Shown here piece by piece: positions 1 through 7,687 of a stretch of 49,093 nt of DNA (its first letter is position 1; every line of letters begins with the position of its first letter). Made by a program: the position numbers and the translations under genes. The stretch comes from JBJHDF01 sp050486405 (GTDB lineage Bacteria > Pseudomonadota > Gammaproteobacteria > Pseudomonadales > Cellvibrionaceae): assembly GCA_050486405.1 (NCBI GenBank), contig JBJHDF010000029.1, forward strand, positions 1-49,093. Direction: 5' to 3'. The notes under the pieces were generated by a model that worked only from the letters and a program-made list of their open reading frames with translations, had not been told where the DNA came from and did not search any database.

Positions 1-30
1 CGTGCGGTAGCGTGCGTGGCAGTTCGCCCC

Positions 31-120
31 ATAACCATAAGCAGCACTACGCCGCCCCCTTCGGGGTCGGCGGGACGCCAACCCGCTGCGCGGCTTGTCG
101 CCCGTGTGCTTGGCGTTTCT
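31..120 (+). other. Candidate integron attC-like recombination site (decayed)
   Basis: Outer arms 31-47 and 104-120 pair imperfectly (AAC at 33-35 against GTT at 115-117, then AAGCA/CAC against GTG/TGCTT), leaving G44 unpaired, as is typical of the extrahelical bases of attC sites. Between the arms are two inner hairpins: 50-59 with 63-72 (one mismatch, TTC loop) and 72-86 with 90-103 (TGC loop). The core boxes do not fit the RYYYAAC/GTTRRRY consensus exactly, so it is at best a degenerate site. The AT-rich ORF that follows directly behaves like a cassette gene. No integrase is in the window. This is inference from fold and context. Confidence 0.4.
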
Positions 121-685
121 AGTGTCTGCATTATTGAGCGGATGCATGCACAGTAGATCGCTCACGGAAAGCGAAGAAAGGAAGCTTGACAACCAGAGAC
201 CAACTATTACAGCCTTGATTTATGCGGATAAAGGAGATGGCTTCATAGAAAATGTAGTTTCTGAGGAGGATTTGGAAGTAGAGATATTTGTCCCGGCGTC
301 TTATGCCACGGATGGTAACGTTTTTCATTCGGATGATGTTGAGGCTTTTTTTATTTTGTTAAAAGATCAGTTATTGAGCACCAGTATTGTTGGTTCAGTA
401 AGTGACGAGTATAGCAGTAATTCTTTGGTTATCGTTGTTAATTTTATTGTTACTTCTCACGACCATCATGCAAAGCAGTATGAAGCATTTATGAAGTGCG
501 ATATGGCTTTGAGAGGGAGTAGGCGGGCGGGGGTATATAATGTATCCGCATCTTATGCGGATCTGGACGAGGGTTCTGAAGATATCTTCGAGCGTGCGAA
601 AAGCCGCTTGATGGAAAGGGTGTTGCGTTTGATGCTAGAGGATATTTCCAAGTTTGTAGACGATGTTTTGTCTGCATCAGGATAA
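95..685 (+). CDS. Putative lipoprotein of unknown function, possible gene-cassette ORF
   Basis: I do not recognise a family. The N-terminus is hydrophobic and ends in a lipobox-like LLSGC, with the cysteine at residue 17 if translation begins at TTG 95, so an exported lipoprotein is possible. The signal lacks the usual basic n-region unless a rare CTG at 86 is used, so the true 5' end may have been lost or replaced by the structured element it overlaps (31-120). The body is acidic and contains no motif I can name. Base composition is much more AT-rich than every neighbour, with codons such as TTT, ATT and TTA common, which suggests horizontal acquisition. No promoter or good ribosome binding site is visible. 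Confidence 0.5.
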   Translation: MSPVCLAFLVSALLSGCMHSRSLTESEERKLDNQRPTITALIYADKGDGFIENVVSEEDLEVEIFVPASYATDGNVFHSDDVEAFFILLKDQLLSTSIVGSVSDEYSSNSLVIVVNFIVTSHDHHAKQYEAFMKCDMALRGSRRAGVYNVSASYADLDEGSEDIFERAKSRLMERVLRLMLEDISKFVDDVLSASG

Positions 686-744
686 TTTACCTGAAGATTT
701 TTAGTTAGTTGCCGCTTTGGAAAAACTCTGGAAAAGAACACCCC

Positions 745-966
745 TTGAAAACCGTCCTGATCAACCTGTCCATCTCCGCCGAGGAGTTTCTGGCCCTGTA
801 CGAAGGCAGTGCGGAGAACGTACTCTGCTACAGCCTGGACGGCCGGCGGGTGCGGTTTCCGGCGGCCATACTGCGCCGGTTTGTTACCCACAACGGTGTG
901 CACGGGGTCTTTCGCATAGCCTTTGATGAGCACAATCGCTACCAGGGCATCGAAAAAATCGACTAG
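745..966 (+). CDS. DUF2835 family protein
   Basis: A short soluble protein of about 73 residues matching the DUF2835 pattern: an opening LINLSISAEEFL segment, then DGRRVRFPA, then FVTHNGVHGVFRI. The function of the family is unknown; members are small gammaproteobacterial proteins. I chose TTG 745 because family members begin close to this KTVLINLSIS segment. An in-frame TTG at 709 would add twelve residues with no family similarity. It lies 77 bp upstream of pyrD on the same strand and may be co-transcribed with it. Confidence 0.75.
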   Translation: MKTVLINLSISAEEFLALYEGSAENVLCYSLDGRRVRFPAAILRRFVTHNGVHGVFRIAFDEHNRYQGIEKID

Positions 967-1043
967 GCCGGGGCAATCCAGTATCCTTGCGGCCCAGCAC
1001 ACACAGCCCAGCACACAGAAAAGACGAGCCGAGTCGCCCAGCC

Positions 1044-2087
1044 ATGTATCCCCTGATCCGCCCCTTGTTGTTTTGCCTCAACCCCGAAGCCTCCCACAAC
1101 CTGACGCTGGGGCTGCTCAATGCCGGCGCTTCGCTCAAACTGCTGGGCTTGGCCAGTGCGCGGCCGGCGGACAATCCGGTGGAGGTCATGGGCCTGCGCT
1201 TTGCCAACCCGGTGGGGCTGGCGGCGGGGCTGGACAAGAACGGCGACTACTACAACGCCCTGGGGCAGCTTGGTTTCGGCTTTGTGGAGGTGGGCACGGT
1301 CACGCCCCGGCCACAGCCCGGAAATGATAAGCCCCGCCTGTTCCGCATTCCCGAGCGCCAGGCCATCATCAATCGCATGGGCTTTAACAACAAGGGCGTG
1401 GAGCATATGCGCGCGCAACTGGTGCGGCGCCGCTATTCGGGTGTACTGGGGGTCAATATCGGCAAGAACGCCGTGACCCCGGTGGAGAACGCCCTGGACG
1501 ACTACCGGCTGGGCATGGCGGCGGTCTACGATCTGGCCGACTACATCACCGTCAATCTGTCGTCCCCCAACACCCCCGGGCTGCGGGACCTGCAGTACGG
1601 CGATGCCCTGAACCGACTGCTGGAAGGTCTCAAGGCGGAGCAGGCGCGGTTGCAGGGGGAGCACGGGCGCTATGTGCCCCTGGCGGTCAAGATCGCCCCG
1701 GATCTGGACGAGGCGGCGGTGGCCGAGATTGCCCGGGCACTGCTGGATCAGGGTATGGACGGGGTGATTGCCACCAATACCACCATCGGCCGCGAAGGGG
1801 TGGAGGGCTGTCGCCACGCGGACGAGGCCGGCGGCCTGAGCGGCTCGCCGGTGCGGGAGAAGAGCACCCGAGTTATCGGCCTGCTGCGGCAGCAACTGGG
1901 CGACCGGCTGCCCATCATTGGCGTGGGCGGTATTACCGACGGCGCCAGCGCCCGGGAGAAAATCGCCGCCGGTGCCCGGCTGGTGCAGTTGTACTCCGGC
2001 CTGATTTATCGCGGACCGGCGCTGGTGGGAGAGGTGGCCCGGGCGCTGGAAGACGCACTAACCGGACAAGAAAAAGCCCGCGGGTAG
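1044..2087 (+). CDS. pyrD: Dihydroorotate dehydrogenase (quinone), class 2
   Basis: Oxidises dihydroorotate to orotate in pyrimidine synthesis, passing electrons through FMN to membrane quinones. The 347-residue length and N-terminal helical extension (YPLIRPLLFCLNPE) mark the membrane-associated class 2 type. Visible motifs are the FMN-contacting NPVGLAAGLDKNG, the VEVGTVTPRPQPGN block, the catalytic-serine region VNLSSPNTPGLR, and the phosphate-binding IGVGGITDG and LVQLYSGLIYRGP near the end. ATG 1044 was chosen because it begins the typical MYP extension; the longer in-frame ORF from 987 adds non-homologous residues. Its last codons overlap the hairpin that terminates the convergent rmf transcript. 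Confidence 0.97.
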   Translation: MYPLIRPLLFCLNPEASHNLTLGLLNAGASLKLLGLASARPADNPVEVMGLRFANPVGLAAGLDKNGDYYNALGQLGFGFVEVGTVTPRPQPGNDKPRLFRIPERQAIINRMGFNNKGVEHMRAQLVRRRYSGVLGVNIGKNAVTPVENALDDYRLGMAAVYDLADYITVNLSSPNTPGLRDLQYGDALNRLLEGLKAEQARLQGEHGRYVPLAVKIAPDLDEAAVAEIARALLDQGMDGVIATNTTIGREGVEGCRHADEAGGLSGSPVREKSTRVIGLLRQQLGDRLPIIGVGGITDGASAREKIAAGARLVQLYSGLIYRGPALVGEVARALEDALTGQEKARG

Positions 2088-2093
2088 CGGGCT
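2071..2093 (-). terminator. Rho-independent terminator of rmf
   Basis: The stem AGCCCGC (2075-2081) pairs with GCGGGCT (2087-2093) across a 5-nt loop. Read on the minus strand it is followed by a T-run (2071-2075), giving a classical intrinsic terminator about 50 bp past the rmf stop. On the plus strand there is no T-run, so it should not terminate pyrD. It is embedded in the last codons of pyrD. Confidence 0.7.
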
Positions 2094-2143
2094 GAGGGCC
2101 ATGGGAATGGCGCTAGGGTCGAGGGATGAGAAAAACTTTCCGG

Positions 2144-2350
2144 TTAGCGTAGACTACTGAGTTTCTGGACCTGGGCGGCGGTGTTGTAGCCGTCCCATTG
2201 ATCGATCCGCGCTTCCCGCCAGCCGTTGAGCCATTGTTGGCGGGGAACACCGGTATCGTGTGGACACAGGCTCCTTGAACGCCCTGCAATACCTGCCTGA
2301 TAACCCTTGCCGAATGCGCGTTCTGTCTGGTCACGTTTCTGGCGTTTCAT
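2144..2350 (-). CDS. rmf: Ribosome modulation factor RMF
   Basis: The small basic protein that dimerises 70S ribosomes into inactive 100S particles during stationary phase and slow growth. The 68-residue product starts MKRQKRDQTERA and continues with the diagnostic GYQAGIAGRS and QWLNGWREARIDQ blocks seen in E. coli RMF. It is slightly longer than the 55-residue E. coli protein through a C-terminal tail after WDGYN. The start is ATG 2350, preceded by AGAGG about 11 nt upstream; the much longer ORF reading through this start is spurious. Its position between pyrD and rlmL on the opposite strand matches Pseudomonas-type genomes. It has its own terminator at 2071-2093. Confidence 0.95.
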   Translation of the reverse strand: MKRQKRDQTERAFGKGYQAGIAGRSRSLCPHDTGVPRQQWLNGWREARIDQWDGYNTAAQVQKLSSLR

Positions 2351-2741
2351 CAGTGAGTGCACCTCTTGTTGGTTGGTATGATCACTTTCTGTACGGGTAA
2401 GGCTGAATGGACTCCCTTGATGGTGATGGGTGAATCCGGGGAGGGACGGAGCGCGCCCCATCGCGCCCTGCGGTGCCGGCGGAAGCGGGCGCGCAAGGAC
2501 AGCGACAACTGTGAGAGAATCGCCCTGACAGCAAGTCATCCCCTGGAATTGGTCCCGGCGGCGGCGAAGCTGGCTCCGACCACCATTGCCGGGTAACCCA
2601 GTACACCAAAAAGCCGCGCTGCTGTGAACGAATTTATGAGCATAGAAAATCCCCTGCATATTGCGCAAAACTCTAGAATCGGATTTGACAAATCCGGAAG
2701 CCTTATGGGGCTTGGCCTGACAGCGAATGTGGGGGTTTGCC
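2351..2741. other. Divergent intergenic region rmf/rlmL (391 bp)
   Basis: No convincing gene. It must carry the rmf promoter (leftward) and the rlmL promoter (rightward). A TAGAAT at 2674-2679 could be an rlmL -10 box but has no good -35 partner. A perfect inverted repeat CGGATTT-gac-AAATCCG sits at 2680-2696, immediately downstream, and may be a regulatory hairpin in the rlmL leader. Small ORFs in the region have no family features. Confidence 0.5.
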
Positions 2742-4991
2742 GTGACTGAACACGCCTGGTTTGCCACCTGTCCCAAGGGACTGGAATCCCTGCTGAATGA
2801 CGAACTTGTCACACTGGGAGCCGAAAATACCCGGCAGACCGTGGCCGGTGTCTATTTCGACGGCCCCCTGGAGGCGGCCTATCGCGTCTGCCTCTGGTCC
2901 CGCCTGGCCAGCCGGGTGCTGATGCCCCTGGCACGCTTTGACGCCGACAGCCAGGAGGCTCTGTACGAGGGTGCCCGAGCGGTACCCTGGGAGGAGCACC
3001 TGGCGCCCACGGGCAGCCTGCTGGTGGATTTCAGCGGTACCAGCGGCGCCCTGCGCAACACCCAGTTCAGCGCCGTGCGGATCAAGGACGCGGTGGTGGA
3101 CCGCCTGCGGGAACTCACCGGCGAGCGCCCGGGGGTGAGCAAGACGCCGGACCTGCGCATCAACGCCCGCCTGAGCAAGGGGCGGGTGGCGCTCAGTATC
3201 GATCTGTCCGGCGACAGCCTGCACCGGCGCGGCTATCGCGGCCGCCAGGGCGAGGCGCCCCTGAAGGAAAACCTGGCTGCCGCCATACTGCTGCGCGCCG
3301 GTTGGCCGGCCATCGCCGCTGAGGGCGGGGCGCTGCTGGACCCCATGTGCGGTTCCGGCACCCTGTTGATCGAGGCGGCGCTGATGGCCGCCGATATGGC
3401 ACCGGCCTTGCGCCGGGAGCACTTCGGGTTTTCCGGCTGGCTGGGCCACGTCCCGGCCCTGTGGCAGTCGCTGCGGGACGAGGCGGTGGCGCGCAAGAAC
3501 GCCGGTCTGGCCAAACCGCTGCCGGAGATTCGCGGCTACGACGGCGACCTGCGCGCCGTGCGCGCCGCCGAGGAAAACATCATCGCCGCCGGCCTGGACC
3601 ACTGGCTGCGGGTGCGGCGCAAGGAGCTGAGCGCCTTTACTCCGCCCACCCACGCCCGCATCCGGCCCGGGCTGATCGTTACCAATCCGCCCTACGGCGA
3701 GCGCCTGGGCGAGACTGAATCCCTGAAACTGCTCTACGCCCACCTGGGCCAGCGCCTGCGCGACGAATTTCAGGGTTGGCAACTGGCGCTGTTTACCGGC
3801 AACCCGGAGCTGGGCAAGCAGATGGGGTTGCGCGCGCACCGAAAATACAAACTGTTCAACGGCACCATTGCCAGTGAATTGCTGCTGTTTACTGTCGACG
3901 CCCGCAGCGAGGTGCACGACCCCTCCCGGGAGGACACCGACAACCCCTGGCGCAACGCGGTGATCAAAGGCTCTGCCGCGCCATCGGAAACCGCGCCACC
4001 GGAGCTGACTGAAGGTGCGCGTATGCTGATCAACCGCCTGCGCAAAAATCAGAAGTCACTGGCGCGCTGGGTGAAACAGAACAACGTCAGTTGCTACCGG
4101 CTCTACGACGCCGATATGCCCGAATACGCCGCCGCCATCGACCTTTACCGGGGATATGTTGCAGGGAAAAGTGCGGGGCAGGGCGAGGCACAAGTCTATG
4201 CCCTGGTGCAGGAATATGCCGCGCCGAAAACCGTGGACGAAGCCCGCGCCCGGGAGCGCTTTGCCGAAATTCAGGCCGCCGTGCCCGAGGCGCTGGACAT
4301 TCCGCCGTCCCGTATCAGCTATCGCCAGCGCCGACGCAACAAGGGCAAGATGCAGTACGAGAAGCTGGCGGAGCAGCCGGCGGGTGACTTGTTGGTGGTT
4401 GAAGAGGGCGGCGCCCGGCTGCAGGTCAACCTCTGGCAGTATCTGGACAGCGGCCTCTTTCTCGACCACCGACCGGTGCGCGACTGGATCGCCGGGCACG
4501 CCGAGAACAAGCGCTTTCTCAATCTGTTCTGCTACACCGCCAGTGCCAGCGTGCGCGCTGCCCTGGCCGGCGCCCGTCTGACAGTGAGCGTGGACATGTC
4601 CAATACCTATCTGGACTGGGCGCGGCGCAATCTGGCGCTGAACGGTTTGAGCGAAGCGCGCAACCGCCTGGAGCAGGCCGACTGTCTCACCTGGCTGGCG
4701 GACAACAGCCGCCAGTTTGATCTTATCCTGCTGGACCCGCCGAGTTTTTCCAACTCAAAAAAAATGGAAGGCGTGCTGGATATCCAGCGCGACCATGTGG
4801 CCCTGATTCAGGGCGCCATGAAGGCGCTGTCGGAAGAGGGCACCTTGATCTTCTCCACCAACCTGCGCAGTTTCAAACTGGATGCAGCGGCACTGTCGGC
4901 GTACACTCTGGAGGATATCACCGCCGCCACGCTGGACCCGGATTTCAAGCGCAACGCGAAAATTCACCGCTGCTGGCTGATTCGCCACTGA
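2742..4991 (+). CDS. rlmL: Bifunctional 23S rRNA methyltransferase RlmKL
   Basis: Methylates 23S rRNA at G2445 (N2) and G2069 (N7) during 50S assembly. The N-terminal half begins FATCPKGLESLL (THUMP region), followed by the first methyltransferase with LDPMCGSGTLLIEAAL and catalytic VTNPPYGERLG. The C-terminal half is a second Rossmann methyltransferase with FLNLFCYTASASVRAALAGA and LILLDPPSFSNSKKM. About 750 residues, close to the usual 700-730 of the two-domain fusion. GTG 2742 has a GGGGG ribosome-binding stretch 5 nt upstream and gives the family-like N-terminus; ATG 2727 in frame is the alternative. Followed 2 bp later by a small membrane protein gene. Confidence 0.95.
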   Translation: MTEHAWFATCPKGLESLLNDELVTLGAENTRQTVAGVYFDGPLEAAYRVCLWSRLASRVLMPLARFDADSQEALYEGARAVPWEEHLAPTGSLLVDFSGTSGALRNTQFSAVRIKDAVVDRLRELTGERPGVSKTPDLRINARLSKGRVALSIDLSGDSLHRRGYRGRQGEAPLKENLAAAILLRAGWPAIAAEGGALLDPMCGSGTLLIEAALMAADMAPALRREHFGFSGWLGHVPALWQSLRDEAVARKNAGLAKPLPEIRGYDGDLRAVRAAEENIIAAGLDHWLRVRRKELSAFTPPTHARIRPGLIVTNPPYGERLGETESLKLLYAHLGQRLRDEFQGWQLALFTGNPELGKQMGLRAHRKYKLFNGTIASELLLFTVDARSEVHDPSREDTDNPWRNAVIKGSAAPSETAPPELTEGARMLINRLRKNQKSLARWVKQNNVSCYRLYDADMPEYAAAIDLYRGYVAGKSAGQGEAQVYALVQEYAAPKTVDEARARERFAEIQAAVPEALDIPPSRISYRQRRRNKGKMQYEKLAEQPAGDLLVVEEGGARLQVNLWQYLDSGLFLDHRPVRDWIAGHAENKRFLNLFCYTASASVRAALAGARLTVSVDMSNTYLDWARRNLALNGLSEARNRLEQADCLTWLADNSRQFDLILLDPPSFSNSKKMEGVLDIQRDHVALIQGAMKALSEEGTLIFSTNLRSFKLDAAALSAYTLEDITAATLDPDFKRNAKIHRCWLIRH

Positions 4992-4993
4992 TC

Positions 4994-5245
4994 ATGAATC
5001 TGAATCCCGTCACGCGCATACTGCGGAGCAAGGCGCCGCGAGGTTTGAAAATCATCGCGCTGAGCCTGGTGCTGCTGTTCGCCACGGCGCTGCCGGTAAT
5101 GGCCTATATCGTGTTCGGCCCGGAAGACGGCAACCCCGTCTGGCTGGGGCGACTGTTCGCCGTGGGCGCGCTGATCGCCCATTTCGGGTTTATTGGTGGG
5201 TTGCTGTTGCTGATGAAGGACACCTATTTCGGGCGAGGGAAGTGA
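4994..5245 (+). CDS. Small two-helix membrane protein
   Basis: An 83-residue product with two predicted membrane segments (about residues 18-40 and 55-76), a basic N-terminus (RILRSKAPRGLK) and a short basic tail. No family that I can name. It starts 2 bp after the rlmL stop, so it is very likely translated from the rlmL message. A role linked to RlmL is not implied by the sequence. Confidence 0.7.
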   Translation: MNLNPVTRILRSKAPRGLKIIALSLVLLFATALPVMAYIVFGPEDGNPVWLGRLFAVGALIAHFGFIGGLLLLMKDTYFGRGK

Positions 5246-5282
5246 GCACTGAAGGTATGACGAGGGTACCTTTGCGCGGCAA

Positions 5283-5726
5283 CTATCCTGACAGAGGAGG
5301 AGCCTGCTTGCTCTCCGATTTCAGCCAGTTTTCCACAGTCAGCCCGGGTGCTCGGGTGAACTCCCGTTCATTTGCTGTCACCACCGTCAGGCCCATGGCC
5401 AGGCAGTGGGCCGCGATCAGCAGGTCGTTGGGGCCGATGGGAGTGCCCCGGGCGGTCAGATAGTGCCTTAGCTCTGAGTAGTGCTGGTCTGCGGGTGGTT
5501 CCAGCGGCAGAATCTCCAGGGCTGACAGAACCAGATTAACCCGCTCAGCCAGACGCTGGGAGCCGGATTTGGCTGCGCCGTATCGCAGCTCCGCAGCGGC
5601 CACGATATTAGTGCATACGGTTTCTTCCCCCACCTCGGCAATCCGCCTGGCGACAGCGCCTTGTGGATTTCTCACCAAGTCCGACAGAATATTGGTGTCG
5701 AGCAAATATTGTGGATGCCCGGTCAC
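5283..5726 (-). CDS. vapC: PIN-domain ribonuclease toxin VapC
   Basis: A type II toxin expected to cleave RNA (often initiator tRNA or 23S rRNA) when freed from its antitoxin. The 147-residue product has the PIN acidic cluster: D10 in LLDTNILSDL, E46 in AAAELRYG, D101 in GPNDLLIAAH, and the TANEREF segment near residue 119 where a fourth acidic or Asn residue usually lies. It starts at GTG 5726, overlapping the vapB stop by 4 nt (GTGA), the standard translational coupling of this module. All catalytic positions look intact, so it should be active. The target cannot be inferred. Confidence 0.93.
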   Translation of the reverse strand: MTGHPQYLLDTNILSDLVRNPQGAVARRIAEVGEETVCTNIVAAAELRYGAAKSGSQRLAERVNLVLSALEILPLEPPADQHYSELRHYLTARGTPIGPNDLLIAAHCLAMGLTVVTANEREFTRAPGLTVENWLKSESKQAPPLSG

Positions 5727-5971
5727 AGATGTTCCTCATCCAGTGGCGGCAGATCCTCGTCGATATCCGGAAAGGGTTCGTCCAGCGGCTCCAGGCCGGA
5801 TAGCAGCGCCAGCAGTCTGCCCTTGCGCACCGGTTCGATGATCAGCCGGTTACCCTCCTTGTGCAGTATTGCCTCATCCCCCTCCAGCTCAAACTCCCGG
5901 GGTATGCGCAGCGCCTGGTTGCGGCCGTTGCGGAACAGGCGGACGTGTCTTTCTGTTTTTGGAGCGCCCAT
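5723..5971 (-). CDS. vapB: AbrB/SpoVT-type antitoxin VapB
   Basis: Antitoxin that binds VapC and represses its own operon. The N-terminal 50 residues form a swapped-hairpin AbrB domain (HVRLFRNGRNQALRIPREFEL, then LIIEPV). The C-terminal third is acidic and proline-rich (LDEPFPDIDEDLPPLDEEHL), fitting the toxin-wrapping tail. I chose ATG 5971 (MGAPKTER); a longer form from 5995 would begin inside the palindromic operator and is unlikely. Coupled to vapC by a 4-nt overlap. Probably autoregulated through the inverted repeat at 5989-6014. Confidence 0.92.
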   Translation of the reverse strand: MGAPKTERHVRLFRNGRNQALRIPREFELEGDEAILHKEGNRLIIEPVRKGRLLALLSGLEPLDEPFPDIDEDLPPLDEEHL

Positions 5972-5988
5972 AAGTACCCCCCATAGAA

Positions 5989-6014
5989 AAGGCATATGTC
6001 AAAGCATATGCCTT
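5989..6014. promoter_or_regulatory. Palindromic vapBC operator
   Basis: Perfect 10-bp arms AAGGCATATG (5989-5998) and CATATGCCTT (6005-6014) separated by 6 bp, 18 bp upstream of vapB. Size, symmetry and position are what is expected for the autoregulatory site of a VapB/VapC complex. Confidence 0.75.
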
Positions 6015-6077
6015 GTGCGTGGGGGAGTCAATAGCTTGGGGGTCAGAGTTTTTAAGGCACAATCAAGGTGTCACTCC

Positions 6078-6950
6078 TTAACCCGCCAACCGCCCCGCCC
6101 GGTAGTCGTTGATCGCCTGCTCGATTTCCTCCTGGGTGTTCATCACAAAAGGACCGTACTGGGCGATAGGTTCTCGAATGGGCTTGCCGGCCAGGATCAG
6201 CAGGCGGCTCTCGCTTTCGCCGTTGACGATATGCAGTTCTTCGCCTTCACTGAGCAGACCGGCGTTGCCCGCTGGTAGTTTGCGGCGATCATTGCCGATG
6301 GCCACAGCGCCCTCGTAGACGTAGACAAAGGCGTGGTGTTCCTTGGGCAGCGTCTGATCAAACACCGCATTGGCCGGCAGATACAGATCCCAGTATACCG
6401 GTTCGGTGCTCAGGCCGCCGATGGGGCCGCTGATGGTGTTGCCGTTTTGTTGCACGCTGCCGGCAATGACTTTCACCTGGGCACCGCTGTCAAAATCCAC
6501 GGCGGGAATGTCCGACGCGGGAATATCCCGATAGGCGGCGGGCTTCATTTTTTCCGCCGCCGGCAGGTTCAACCACAGCTGGAAACCGCGCATGCGGCCC
6601 TCCTCCTGCTGCGGCATTTCCGAGTGGATGATGCCGCGGCCGGCGGTCATCCACTGCACGTCGCCGCTTTTCAGGTCGCCCCGGTTGCCCATATGGTCTT
6701 CGTGCAGCATATGGCCGTCCAGCATATAGGTAACGGTTTCAAAACCCCGGTGCGGGTGCGCGGGAAAGCCGGCGATATAGTCGTCGGCATTGTCCGAATT
6801 GAACTCGTCCAGCATCAGAAAGGGATCAAAGCGCGCCTGGGGGGTTTGCCCCAGGCTGCGTTTGATTTTCACGCCGGCGCCGTCCGAAGCGGCGCGGGCC
6901 GGTACGATTTGTCTCAGTTGGCGTTGCATGGTTGATATCGCTCTTGGCAT
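6078..6950 (-). CDS. Pirin family protein (YhhW/quercetinase-like bicupin)
   Basis: A cytosolic bicupin, probably metal-binding, related to E. coli YhhW, which shows quercetin 2,3-dioxygenase activity. The N-terminal cupin carries the metal-ligand pattern in HPHRGFETVTYMLDG, then HEDHMGN and MTAGRGIIHSEMP, which supplies the later His and Glu ligands. The C-terminal cupin is present (HHAFVYVYEGA) and the protein ends with PFVMNT followed by an EEIEQAINDYRAG helix. The length of about 290 fits the family. ATG 6950 overlaps the azoR stop by one base, so the two genes form an operon; ATG 6929 is an alternative start. Context suggests a role in quinone or flavonoid detoxification. Confidence 0.92.
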   Translation of the reverse strand: MPRAISTMQRQLRQIVPARAASDGAGVKIKRSLGQTPQARFDPFLMLDEFNSDNADDYIAGFPAHPHRGFETVTYMLDGHMLHEDHMGNRGDLKSGDVQWMTAGRGIIHSEMPQQEEGRMRGFQLWLNLPAAEKMKPAAYRDIPASDIPAVDFDSGAQVKVIAGSVQQNGNTISGPIGGLSTEPVYWDLYLPANAVFDQTLPKEHHAFVYVYEGAVAIGNDRRKLPAGNAGLLSEGEELHIVNGESESRLLILAGKPIREPIAQYGPFVMNTQEEIEQAINDYRAGRLAG

Positions 6951-7555
6951 TAAGCGGCGAGAGCCTGTTCAATTTGCTCCCGAGCCTGCTCCAGTGCTTT
7001 TTGCTGGCTCTCCTCTCCAAGGGCCAGGCCTTCGGCATAGATGAAACGGGTGTCCGTCAGACCGATAAAACCCAGAAACGTGTTCAGGTAACCGGTCTGC
7101 CAATCCGACGGGCCGCCGCTGTAGACGCCGCCCCGGGCCGCAAACAGATACACCGGCTTGTCCTTCAGCATACCCTCGGAGCCGGACTCGGTGTAGCGAA
7201 AGGTCACCCCGGAGCGCGCCACATGGTCAAAGTAGGCCTTCAGGGTGGAGGGTATACCGAAGTTATACATGGGAACGCCGAAAACTACCAGATCCGCGCT
7301 GCGCAACTCGTCGATCAGGGTGTCGGAATAGGCGACGATTTCCTGCTGGCGACGGGTGCGCTTGGCCCGCTCGGTGATAAAGGCGTTCAGGCGCTCCTGG
7401 TCCAGGTGGGGCACCGGCTGATCCGCCAGATCCCGCACCACCACTTGGCCGTCCGGGTTTTGCACCTTCCAGCGCTCGACAAAGGCGTTGCTCAGGGTGC
7501 TGGACTGGCCAGCGTCGCCGGAGAGACTGCTTTTGATCTGTAATAGGGTTGTCAT
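6950..7555 (-). CDS. azoR: FMN-dependent NADH:quinone/azo reductase AzoR
   Basis: A flavodoxin-fold enzyme that reduces quinones and azo dyes by two-electron transfer from NAD(P)H, protecting against thiol and quinone stress. The 201-residue product shows the N-terminal MTTLLQIKSSLSGDAGQSS FMN-phosphate segment, FGVPMYNFGIPSTLKAYFDHVARSGVTFRYT, and the FAARGGVYSGG loop. ATG 7555 is preceded by GGGAGA, a good ribosome binding site; upstream in-frame codons extend into the divergent promoter region. Translation is coupled to the pirin gene by a 1-nt overlap. The divergent LysR gene is the likely regulator. Confidence 0.95.
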   Translation of the reverse strand: MTTLLQIKSSLSGDAGQSSTLSNAFVERWKVQNPDGQVVVRDLADQPVPHLDQERLNAFITERAKRTRRQQEIVAYSDTLIDELRSADLVVFGVPMYNFGIPSTLKAYFDHVARSGVTFRYTESGSEGMLKDKPVYLFAARGGVYSGGPSDWQTGYLNTFLGFIGLTDTRFIYAEGLALGEESQQKALEQAREQIEQALAA

Positions 7556-7687
7556 GGAGTTTCTCCCGATTAATTGGTTGCTGTGACTATTAGACAGCTT
7601 GCGTATCCGATGATAAATGGGCATATTTAGCGCAATTTGATCGAAAATTTAGATAAATTGTCGTTGGCGCAAAAGGAGGCGGTGAGT
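7556..7687. promoter_or_regulatory. Divergent azoR/lysR control region
   Basis: A 132-bp AT-rich gap between azoR (leftward) and the LysR gene (rightward). It contains the dyad TATC-cgat-GATA at 7604-7615, the kind of interrupted symmetry LysR proteins bind, though the exact T-N11-A spacing is not met. Promoter boxes cannot be assigned with certainty. Confidence 0.35.

Noticed and set aside
2703..3917. Long minus-strand open frame opposite rlmL
   Set aside because: It is antisense to a certain gene, has low-complexity GC-driven composition and no family features.
5242..5463. Plus-strand small ORF after the membrane-protein gene
   Set aside because: Mostly antisense to vapC and without protein-like features.
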